NCBI GenBank assembly: GCA_002803225.1
Contig: NXFV01000809.1
Location: 1 to 64,000 of the forward strand
Direction of reading: 5' to 3'
From: Gamarada debralockiae
Taxonomy: Eukaryota; Ascomycota; Leotiomycetes; Helotiales; Hyphodiscaceae
Length of the DNA: 64,000 nucleotides
In this document: positions 1 to 8,509 of the stretch, in pieces
How positions within the stretch are numbered: position 1 is the stretch's first letter
How the letters are laid out: the number at the start of each line of letters is the position of its first letter
Position numbers and translations under genes: made by a program
Notes under the pieces: generated by a model
The model's database searches: none
Told to the model about the DNA's origin: nothing
What the model saw: the letters and a program-made list of their open reading frames with translations, nothing else

Positions 1-3000
1 GGTGGTACTCCTGTAGCTTGTGTAGTAAGTACTTGAAATTAACTGCAAGGTACTATTCGAGATCTTCGTCATGACCTAGCTATTGAACTCTATATCGTAG
101 CTACTTGCCAACTAGCTTCGAAGCTAGTACTTCTTGTACCTCCTATTCCTCTTCGGAATTGACTATAATTGGGGGCAGTAGATCGTTTGTTTAGCCTGGT
201 AGGGGGTCGTCTGCCGACTTACGTAGTTGATCTAGAGAGAATATATTGTGTATCTTCAACGTCTTTAGGAGCTTGACTTTGTAGGAGTTACTAATCTGGC
301 GCGTGATCGCAAAGGGGCCTACTATCTGGTGATCGAGCTTGTAGCTCGGTCGCTGCGTCTTCTAGTTCTTAGTAGATACATAGACGTCGTTATCTACTCT
401 AAAGTTAATAGGTCGTTGGTAAGCGTTGACGTCTGCCTCCTTCTTGGCTTGAGCCTTAGCTATTAGCTCTTTGCCTAGCTTTAGTACTTCCTGCATACGT
501 GTTGCGACCTGGCGCGCCTTCTCCTGACCTAATTTCTCTGTTACCGTGGTAGCCGTAGGAGTGTTCTAATCAAAGGAGGTTCGGGGTAGCCGTCTATTAA
601 TCAATTCGTAGGGCGCTATTCCAATGCTACTATATAGTAGCGTGAGTTAGGTATAGTCTATTATTAGCAGGAGTTCAGACTAGTTGTCTTAATAGTAGTT
701 AACGAAGGGGCGCAAGCGTTGATCAAGATACTAGTTTATAATTTCGGTCTGGCCGTCAGTTTGGGGGTGGAAAGCTATAGAGAGCTTAAGCTTGATACCT
801 AGAATACAGCAGAACTTAGCCCAGAAATGTAATACGAACTAGGGTCCCCGGTCCGATACTATTGACCCTAGTAGGCCGTAGTATCGGTAGATTCTATTGA
901 TATAGATTTGAGCTATGCCTTCAGCTATAATAGTCTTGTGACATAGTGTAGAGACTAATTGCTTGCTCAGCCGGTCGACAACTATAAAGACATTATCGTA
1001 GCCGTACTTGTCTTTTGGTATTGACTTGAAATCCATGGTCACATGTTGCCAAGGGTGTTCTGGGATAGGTAATGGGTGTAGTATTCCAGGGGTCTTGTCT
1101 CGCGGAATATCAGCTTGTCGACAGGGTTAATAGTTGCGTACGAATCGTTCGACGTCCGCGAGCATGCCACGCCAGTAGTATCTAGGCCGTAATAGCTTGT
1201 AGGTCTTATCACAGCTAGGGTAGGCTGTTGACACTTGGTTGTAGGCTTCCTGAATGAGTTCGGTCCGTAGGTTACTAACCGCTAAGACTACTAGGCGTCC
1301 TCTGTAAAGCAGTAATCCATCCTCTAGCGTAAACTCCGACTCTTTACGTGATGCTTATCTTCGAAGTGCTTGCAAGGAAGGGGCTTCGCGGTTGTCTTGT
1401 AGTAAACGATCAAGGAGACCAACTAGTTCATCAAACTAAGGCTCCTCGATAGGCGCTAGTTCGATCTCATCGATATTAATGCCTAAGTCTTAAAGAACGC
1501 GGGGGTCGACTTGGTCCTGTGATAAGAAGGCTTGGGTGCGGTATTCGGCTGTCAGCTTGTTCTAGAGGTCGATTTCATTATCGCGTCGCGTCAGTGCGTC
1601 GGCCTTAGCGTTCTGCTTTCTAGTGCGATATATTACTATGAAGTGATAGCTAGCTAGTACTTTAGCCTAGCGAGCTTGTCGACCTGTAAGCTGCTTCGTA
1701 GTTATAAAATACTCAAGGGCCTTGTGATCCGTATAGATCTGGATACGCTTAGTAGTCCCTTGAAGTTTAGTACGCTATTCAGCTAGCGACTTAACAATTG
1801 CAAGCATTTCTTTGTCGTGTATACTATAGTTATATTCAGCGGGGGCCATTATCTTTGAGAAGTATGTAATAGGGTACTATTGGCTATTAGGATGCAACTG
1901 CGATAATACTCTAGCAATTACTCTATCTGATATATTAGTCTCGATCATTGATTGCAGCTTAAGGTCATAGTGACGTAGGATATCAGATGATGTTAGTCGA
2001 GCTTTGAGCTCTTCAAAAGCCTCCTAGTATTCTCTGTTAAAGTAGAAAGGTACTCCTGTCTTTGTAAGACGTACTAGCGGCTTAGCGATTACTCCGTAGT
2101 CGCGAATAAAGCGATAGTAGAAGTTATAGAACCCTAGGAAGGATTGTATGCCTCGTACTATTATAGGTTCCTTCTAGTCTCGGATAACTGTAACCTTGTC
2201 GGGGTCGACTTCGATGCTATCTGTCGATATAATAAACCCGAGGTACTTTGTCTTCGTAACGCTAAACTCGTACTTCTTAATATTAACCTGTAGACTAGTA
2301 TCGCGTAAGCGTTGTAGGACCCTTTTGATATGTAACTCGTGCTCAAGGGGGTCGTCCGAGTAGATCAGAATGTCGTCTAGGTATACTGTACAGAAGTCAT
2401 CAAGGTAGTCGAATAGGACATCGTTCATATAGCGCTAATAGGTTGAAGGGCCATTAGTCAAACCAAAGGGGAGTACTTTGCACTTGTATGAGCTATATCG
2501 AGTTCGAAACGTTGTCAGCTCCTTAGACTAGGGGTCTATACGTATGTAGTAAAACGCTTATCGAATATCGAGCTTCGTGAAGATCTTGGCCTTACTGATC
2601 CGGGCGAGCGTCTCATCAATTAATGGGAGTAGGTAGCGGTTCTTACGGGTGATTTGATTGAGCTTACGGAAGTCGATGCAAAACCGTAAGGTCCCGTTAG
2701 GCTTCTTGACGAAAAGAATAAGCGCAGCAAAAGGGGCTTGGCTAAGTTCAATGAACCCTTTGTTGAGGTTGTCGATCAAGTACTGCTTGATAGTCTTTAG
2801 CTCCTCGTTTGTTATCTTGTACAGTAGGCTAAAACTAAGGTTGTTTTTATCTTCGAGATCGATTTTATAGTCGTACGGACGGTGCGGCGGTAGCTTATCA
2901 GATTCGGCCTTCGAAAAGACGTCCGTAAAGTCCTAGTACTGCTCTGGCAAGACCTTCTTTAGGGCCGCTTCCCAATCCTCGGGTTCTTCTGCACTTGGTT

Positions 3001-4072
3001 CTTCTTTACGCTCTTGAAGAACTCGATCGATTTTATACAAGCTAGTTGTGAATGCCTCGTTCTTCTCGACTCGTATATTGTAGTGTATTCCTAGGGCGCT
3101 AATAGCTGCGATATTAATAGTCGTAGCTTTCGTAGCTTTAGGCTTGGTCTCAGGGAACGGTCTCTTCTTGTATAGCATGGATTTCGTTTGTATGACCCCA
3201 GCTAACTCGTCCTCTATCTTGTGTATATCGCTCTACGTGTCCTATTTATGTGATCGTAGGGGAGTAGGCTTCTAGGTAGGTCTTATGGGCTTTGTGGCTT
3301 CAGCTTTATCCTCGCTAGGTGGCTCGCTATTACTCGTATTATCCGTAAGGCGGTTTGTACAAATATCCTTTTCGAAAACCGTGTTATCCGTGGAGTACGC
3401 AGAGTCAGATTCGTAAGCTTCCTCTTCAGCTTCATCAGTATCCTCGACGTACGCAGGTATAGGAGCTTTACGGCCAGTAGCACGTCGTTAGTCTTCACGG
3501 TCGAATACGCGGTCCCGCGCATAGATGTTGGCTTAGTAGGAGTCTGTAATCTATTGTAGCGAGAGGGTGCTTCGTAGTACAGGGATCTCCTTGACTACAG
3601 AATACGAAGGCTCTAGGTGATCTGGCTAGCGTAGACTATTGCGTCTCGTATTAATAAGGATACCGAAGTATACGAACCATTTGCGGCCAAGGATTAGGTC
3701 GTGAGTTCCGAGATCGAGAATTAAGAGGGGTATATTGTACTGCCGTCGGCTATCGATAGTCAAGTGTAGTTATAGGAAGTGTGTGATAGTATTGTTAATC
3801 TTGCTACTATATCCTTTGACATTAATCGGTCGTGGCAGGCGTTGGGCTTTCAAGTTCAGGAACTTGGTGATATCGATTGCATAGTGTATATCGATGAAAA
3901 CGAAACTATTTGCTCTAGAGTCAGCTAGTGCTTTTAGTTTAACAGTATATCCATTTTATGATAAAGTACAGGGTATAGTCAAGTGTAGGCTACTAACTAA
4001 CTGACTCAAGTCGACCTCCGAGAGGTTAACTCCAAACTTGCCTAAGAAGAAGTCTTTTCCTAGGCGTCTTCT
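1..4072 (-). pseudogene. pol (protease, RT, RNase H, integrase, chromodomain), interrupted by stops, 3' part outside window
   Basis: One reading frame runs from the frameshift site to the window edge. Domains in order: aspartic protease (ALADSRANSF; codon 3914-3916 is AGA where the D-S-G catalytic Gly is expected); reverse transcriptase (FAALILFVKKPNGTLRFCID at 2680-2740, LDIR followed by TAA at 2558-2560, and YLDDILIYSDD near 2350-2380 as the catalytic YxDD); RNase H (IYTDHKALEYF near 1700, then the KADALTRR motif near 1590); integrase (IVSDRGP followed by TAG at 839-841, then FHPQTDGQTE near 750); and a chromodomain at about 1-165. TAG replaces expected Trp codons at 53-55 and 80-82 in the chromodomain. 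No frameshifts were found, only point changes, so damage is by substitution. It encodes no full-length enzyme. Confidence 0.88.
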
Positions 4073-4078
4073 TTTCCC
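4040..4078 (-). promoter_or_regulatory. probable -1 ribosomal frameshift signal between gag and pol
   Basis: On the minus strand the heptamer G GGA AAA (4072-4078) lies in the gag reading phase, matching the X XXY YYZ slippery pattern. It is followed by a 6-nt spacer (4066-4071) and a 26-nt hairpin (4040-4065): a 9-bp stem with one G-U pair (arms GCCTAGGAA and TTCTTAGGC) and an 8-nt loop. The gag stop TAG falls inside the stem at 4060-4062. A -1 slip on the heptamer leads exactly into the frame that carries protease, reverse transcriptase and integrase. The bases GAAGA in the spacer could also pair with TCTTC in the loop, giving a competing pseudoknot. Spacing, phase and downstream frame all agree; function is inferred. 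Confidence 0.7.
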
Positions 4079-5325
4079 GACTTAGATTTATCCTCGTCTT
4101 CGTCTTCCTCGATATCCTTCAAATCCACGCGCTTGGGTTCGGGGCAGCCATGTGAGAAGTAGCCGGGTTTGCCGCAGTTGAAACAAGTAGTAGGCTTGTC
4201 TGTCGCTAGTACAGGGGTTGAGAGTGAGGTCCGGAGTTATTGATTTTCAGGCTGTAGAGCTGGGCTTAGTCGAGCTGCCGGTATAGTTACGAAGGTAGGG
4301 GAAGGTCGAGTCTCGCGGGTTGTATATACTGGCTTCGCAACTTCAGAGCTCAGGGGAGCCTTGTCTTCCTTGAATCGCTTTTGATAGTCAATACGAGTAG
4401 AGATTTGTCTGAGTTCGGAGTCGAGCATAAGGCAGCGCGTAGCCAGCTTCTCATATGTATCGAGGTCGATGAGGGTTGCGGCCAGGCGTTCTTGTAGTTG
4501 CGTAGTGATCTTATCGAACAGGTCCATATGAAGGTTCTCAGTTGGGACTTGATCTTCGCCAGCTAGGTATAGGAAGGTTGTCTGGAATCCTAAGAATGTC
4601 TCGCTGGCCTTTATCAACAATCGGCCGTAGGCAAAGTGTGTATCGCGCGTCTTGTTTGGGTTGATATAGATAGTTGCTAGGTGTTGGACTATTTCAGTAG
4701 TCGAAGTGAATCGGAGGGGGGAATCTTTATCGTATCGCGGGAGCAAGTGTTTTTGCGCATCTCCTGTTGTTCGGTTGAAAAGATAGAACATCTTGTCTTC
4801 CTTAGTAGAGTAGTGATCTGCGTTAGCTCGAAGCTTGCCCTTGACTTGAATGCGCTAGGCCTCGAAGATAGGGTCGATACTGTTTGATAAAGGATTTGGG
4901 TCAGGGAGCTTCTTCGAGTACTTGTGGTCGGTATGCGAGATGTCGGAGGCAGGCGTAATACGCGGGGGGGTTTGTTCGATAGTTGGGAGAGGGTCTCGAG
5001 GAGTTTGAGAAGGCTGTCAGTAGTAAGAGGGAGAACGAGAGGCTTGATGAGGGGCTTGTCGAGAACATGAGCGACCGCGCGACTTATCACGAGCTAGGAG
5101 CTATTGCATCATCTTCTCTACGTTACTTAAAGACTCCTTTGTCTGCTTTGCCTCGATAGCTTGGTTGGCTTGAGCGTGTTGTAGGGCCACGAGGTTCGCC
5201 TTTAGCATAAGGAGTTCATTATCCTAACTAGGTAAGGGGTTAAGGGGTATATCTTGCTTGTCATCTAAACTAGGGGGTTCGAGAACAGGCTTGCCCTTTG
5301 TAGGGCTTCGTGTTCGTCTAGACAT
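4060..5325 (-). pseudogene. gag of the Ty3/gypsy element, interrupted by stops
   Basis: The frame starts at an ATG at 5325 (begins MSRRTRSPTKGK) and ends at TAG 4060-4062. It encodes a capsid-type gag: a charged N-terminal segment, a capsid region around 4300-4900 (FNRTTGDAQKHL, then LATIYINPNKT), and a zinc knuckle near 4150-4180 (CFNCGKPGYFSHGCPEPK). Several in-frame stops interrupt it, for example TAG within the FEA*RIQVKGK segment (position of a conserved Trp) and TAA at 4237-4239. The zinc knuckle should be C-x2-C-x4-H-x4-C, but its His position is Tyr (codon at 4159-4161), again a CAC-to-TAC change. An overlapping open frame at 4689-5090 is only a shadow. The frame is certain from continuity; the exact N-terminus is inferred. 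Confidence 0.85.
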
Positions 5326-5389
5326 GCTGGTGTTTCTTTGTTGATTTCTTGCTTTGGTATGTTCCGTTTGTGTTTGGTTTAGGATATTG

Positions 5390-5708
5390 TTAAGGCCTTC
5401 CTAGGCGAAGGAGGAAAGAGTTTAGTATAATATAACAGCTCGACGAAAAGAGGTCTTACGGGGGAGACGCTTCGACGAAGGTACTATATTACGAAAAATA
5501 CTAAACTAAGGAGAGAAGGAAAAGGTTCTATAAGTATAAGAATAGTATTTATCTCAGTGTACGCGCTAGCGCGCTAGCTCCCGTATTCCTATAACTAGTG
5601 AATCCCTTCCTTCGCTACGAGGCGCGTGAGTCGAACGTAGTCAGGTAACGAACCGCCAGAGCAAATCGCTTGAATAGGATCACGTGACAAATCGCCGGAA
5701 CTATCACA
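5390..5708 (-). repeat. candidate 5' LTR of the retroelement
   Basis: Upstream of the gag ATG lies roughly 380 nt of non-coding sequence that should hold the 5' LTR and primer-binding site. On the minus strand a TGTGATAG start at about 5708 is possible, and a TTAACA end near 5390 is possible, but neither can be confirmed without the 3' LTR. The segment contains a perfect 14-bp palindrome (GCTAGCGCGCTAGC, 5565-5578) and a CACGTG. I did not recognise a tRNA-complementary primer site. Borders are a guess. Confidence 0.3.
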
Positions 5709-5721
5709 TGATCTAATATAG

Positions 5722-5788
5722 GCGGTTTGGTGTAGGCGGTTTGGTATGGGCGGTTTGGTGTGGGCGGTTTGGTGTGGGCGGTTTGGTG
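5722..5788. repeat. 14-bp tandem repeat, about 4.8 copies
   Basis: Consensus on the plus strand is GGCGGTTTGGTGTG, with copies beginning at 5722, 5736, 5750, 5764 and a partial one at 5778. Copies differ only at their last bases. It sits between the presumed LTR edge and the broken transporter. In the minus-strand frame of the transporter it would read as a Pro/Thr/Asn/His repeat, so it may have expanded after the gene was already lost. Confidence 0.85.
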
Positions 5789-6079
5789 ATATTCGCTAGA
5801 ACTGTCACACCAGCCATCAATGAGCTGACGACTGAACCGGCGGCAAGAGCTGATCCAATCGCACCTTGGATGATGCCATGAGGGTTGTCGAAGTATTCAA
5901 GGTATTGATTTGCTCCAACGATAGCGCTCATAGAAGAGATATCAAAACCGAAGCTATGGATATTGTCAGCTAGCCAGCATCGTTGAGTCTTTGTAAAGGG
6001 TGACATACAGCATACCACCAACTGTGGCTATGACGGCAACGAAGTATGTATTGTGGATATTTGGCATATGTATACCCAT
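5722..6079 (-). pseudogene. N-terminal remnant of an MFS sugar transporter
   Basis: An ATG at 6079 opens a frame with IHNTYFVAVIATVGGMLY, then a gap that resembles a small intron, then GFDISSMSAIVGANQYLEYF and NPHGIIQGAIGSALAAGSVV. This order matches transmembrane segments 1 and 2 of fungal hexose/sugar transporters of the major facilitator superfamily, including the G-F-D-I-x-S-M-S signature. After SSLMAG the sequence runs into the 14-bp tandem repeat and then the retroelement, so more than 90 percent of a typical 500-residue transporter is missing. I could not place an intron that keeps the exact frame (candidates end near 5955), so the fragment may also be frameshifted. Truncation by the element or by a later deletion is inferred. 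Confidence 0.5.
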
Positions 6080-7077
6080 ACTTGCTTCCAGGAAATGGGC
6101 CTTGATTAAAACTTGTGCAAAGAGTACAGACTTGAATGAAGAACAGAAAAAATATGCGAAAATAGTTCCTTCTATATAGCTGCGCCAGTGTGGCCACGAG
6201 CAGAAAGTGGGAACAACACCTACCTGGCCACCGCTGCCCTACCTGTCTATAGCAGTTATCGCCAAGCTGGCTCGATACGCACTTTGTCGCTTCGGGCCAC
6301 GAGAGGGCCGAACTACAGCTGTCAAGCTGTTAGATCTGCCTAAATGTTCTAGTCAACACCCATGAGTATCGTCTCTCCATCGTCCGCAGATCGGTAGTCA
6401 TGCTTGAGTCTGGAAAGTAGAGCGGGGTTCTAGACCACCATAGGAGCGGATGGGTAGTGTTGGAGCGAGAGACGGCCGGAAGTAGATAAGTGTGACATTT
6501 GAGGCTAGGATCAGAGCTTGCAAGGTATAAATCGTGCGGAGAAATATATGACTTGAACTGCCTTTTGCTGCGTGCCGTGAAACAAATTGCAAAATCAAGC
6601 TTCCCCAGCTGCGATGCAGGCATTTTTTTTTTTTTGATTTGGACGCATAATAATTAGGTGAGTGATGGGCATGAAGCCTCCCGGCTTGTAGGTCCCCGGT
6701 CTTATATCCTTAGCTGTTGCAGCTATTTACCGAAGTCAGTTTGCAAACTGTTGACAACATTTTTGCAAATCGGAGTATGGGCGAAGAGCCAGATGAGACT
6801 TCGGATTAATTGGTGGAGAGACTCATGCTGAGGATATTGAGGATATCAAATGCGCATGTTGCAACGTGCTAGAGCTCCAATCATAGCAGAGGAGTTGGAA
6901 GGGATTGTGGATTGACGATGCAGGGTCGGCTTGGGAGGTGTCTGCTGTTGACCCCTCTATGCCCCTCTATTGAATCCAACGATGCCGCATGTGACAGCCC
7001 CATCTCTCAAGATGCCGTGTAATCATTAATCGTATCCAAAGCCACTCGCATCCAAAAGTATCGGCTCATCCTCGTCT
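6080..7077. other. intergenic, no supported gene
   Basis: About 1 kb between the transporter remnant and the cytidine deaminase 3' end. It has short unrelated open frames on the minus strand (around 6330-6620) without recognisable motifs, and a T-rich run at 6624-6636. I see no gene in it. Confidence 0.6.
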
Positions 7078-7729
7078 TCAGCCTCGCGCTGGTAAGGAGC
7101 CTGGTGGAGGGAGAGCTTCAGGGCCGAACGACATTGGCAGCAGCTGGATATGATTAGCCTCAATACCTTCCTTATTCGCCAATCCAAGCCAAGGACTTCC
7201 ACGTACCTCCTTCAGCGTCGCAACTGCAAAGGCCCCATCATTATCAAACATGAGAATCGGCGTATCCAACTCGCAGAACTCCCTAATACTATCACGAACC
7301 AATGTTAGCCATCTCTTGCAGCAATTCTTGCATCTTTTCTAGAACCCAATTGGAATCTGAGTAGCAACAGAGTACTAACAATTGCCTGCACATCCCGCAT
7401 GGACTCGCAGGCGGGCTAATATCCGTTGCAACAGCCACAGCCTTGAACCCTTTATGACCCTCCGTGATAGCCTTTCCAAACGCTACGCGCTCCGCACATG
7501 TTCCTACCGGATATGAAGCATTTTCGACGTTCGCGCCATCAATATATTGATCGTCGTGCGTGAGGATCGTTGCGCCTACGCGGAATTGCGAGTAGGGACA
7601 ATAAGCCGTGGCTTTGGCTTTTACGCTTCGGGAAAGAAGGGTGTTGAACTGTTGGGTAGTTATAGAGTAGGTTTCGCAGGTTTTCGAGACTTGAAAAGCG
7701 TCGCTGGATAATAATAGGGTGTTAGACAT
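7078..7729 (-). CDS. cytidine deaminase
   Basis: Two exons, 7380-7729 and 7078-7288, with an intron 7289-7379 (donor GTTAGT, acceptor TAG); product about 186 residues. It hydrolyses cytidine and deoxycytidine to uridine and deoxyuridine in pyrimidine salvage. Visible family motifs are YCPYSQFRVGA near the start, the zinc and proton-transfer motif in GTCAERVAF (C-A-E), and the second zinc motif SPCGMCRQ (P-C-x-x-C). Splicing restores CRQFIREFCELDTPI across the intron, as expected for the homotetrameric class. I chose ATG 7729 (MSNTLLLSSD); a longer in-frame upstream stretch to 7843 starts at a non-ATG codon and adds a basic, hydrophobic extension not typical of the family. The C-terminus ends in LPARG. 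Confidence 0.9.
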
Positions 7730-8509
7730 ATTGAGGGAGTGGGAGAAGGAGAAGAAGAGGAATGTGGGCAGAATTGGTTTGGTGAAAGAAAGCGCCGGCC
7801 GCTCCCGTCGGTTCGGAATGGCTTCAGCGCATTTGATCAACAAGTCTTCTTCTCGAAGAAATCATCGTTATCATCAGCACTCAAATATAGTCAGCACGTT
7901 CGTCTATAGATAGTTAAATTGTTTGTTTTAAGTTGCCAAATCTCTAAAAGACTTATTTTCAAGCCCAATCATGACCAATTGACATCGTCGAGTGTCGTGT
8001 GTTGAGTGCAAAGCTGGACCAAAAACATAGCAGCTCACTGTCTTTCGAGCTCTTGGATTCCTGTTTGCTTCTTTTATAGTCATTTGCTGCCAAAAGTTCG
8101 ATTTTGTTGCGCAGTTATTAATAGAAGCCAACCGCGATACACAGATCTGATTTGTTTTGGTGAGCCCAAGAAGGCTTGACATTGTCCAATTCTGCTCAAG
8201 ACTGACGGTAAGGCTGCGTCACGCACGGCATCAATGAGCTCTCCAGCTAATAGGAGCTTCGCACACGCGAAGGCGCATATACCATGTCCCAATATGAGCT
8301 GGGAATTTAATGCTACATAGCCATTCAGCGTGCAGCAAACCCCGCCATGTGGCAGAGCCGCGGTTTCTTTCAGATAAGAGGGTGGGAGCTAGAGCCTTGC
8401 CCGCAGCATTCGATCTCATTCTTCTGTTACTGAAGTCTTTGAACGAATCTCAAATCAAGAAGCGGCTTTTTCCAACGCGTTCAAATAGTCTCTCCCCATC
8501 CTCTCTGCA
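7730..8509. other. divergent intergenic region between cytidine deaminase and calpain-like gene
   Basis: About 780 bp separating two divergently transcribed genes, so it should hold both promoters. Short open frames on both strands here have no recognisable motif. I could not point to a convincing core promoter element. Confidence 0.5.

Larger units (their letters stand above)
1..5708 (-). mobile_element. Ty3/gypsy LTR retrotransposon with chromodomain, RIP-degraded, cut by window edge
   Basis: Read on the minus strand this is one retroelement: probable 5' LTR, gag, then pol in the order protease, reverse transcriptase, RNase H, integrase, chromodomain. The integrase after RNase H places it in Ty3/gypsy, and the chromodomain at the C-terminus in the chromovirus branch. 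The gag frame and the pol frame each stay in register along their whole length but are punctuated by TAG/TAA codons where Gln (CAG/CAA) or Trp (TGG) is expected. The changes I checked are C-to-T in a CpA context on one strand or the other, which is the pattern left by repeat-induced point mutation. The copy cannot be autonomous. The 3' end and 3' LTR lie outside the window, so paired LTRs and a target-site duplication cannot be shown. Confidence 0.93.

Noticed and set aside
3283..3522. 79-codon minus-strand frame in pol
   Set aside because: The pol frame here reads an acidic stretch linking protease and RT in register with both; this basic alternative frame is a shadow.
4689..5090. 133-codon minus-strand frame overlapping gag
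   Set aside because: The true gag frame, recognised by FNRTTGDAQKHL and the zinc knuckle, is continuous with ATG 5325 in another phase; this is a shadow left open by chance.
8080..8419. Minus-strand frames upstream of the calpain-like gene
   Set aside because: Short, motif-free and in a divergent promoter region.
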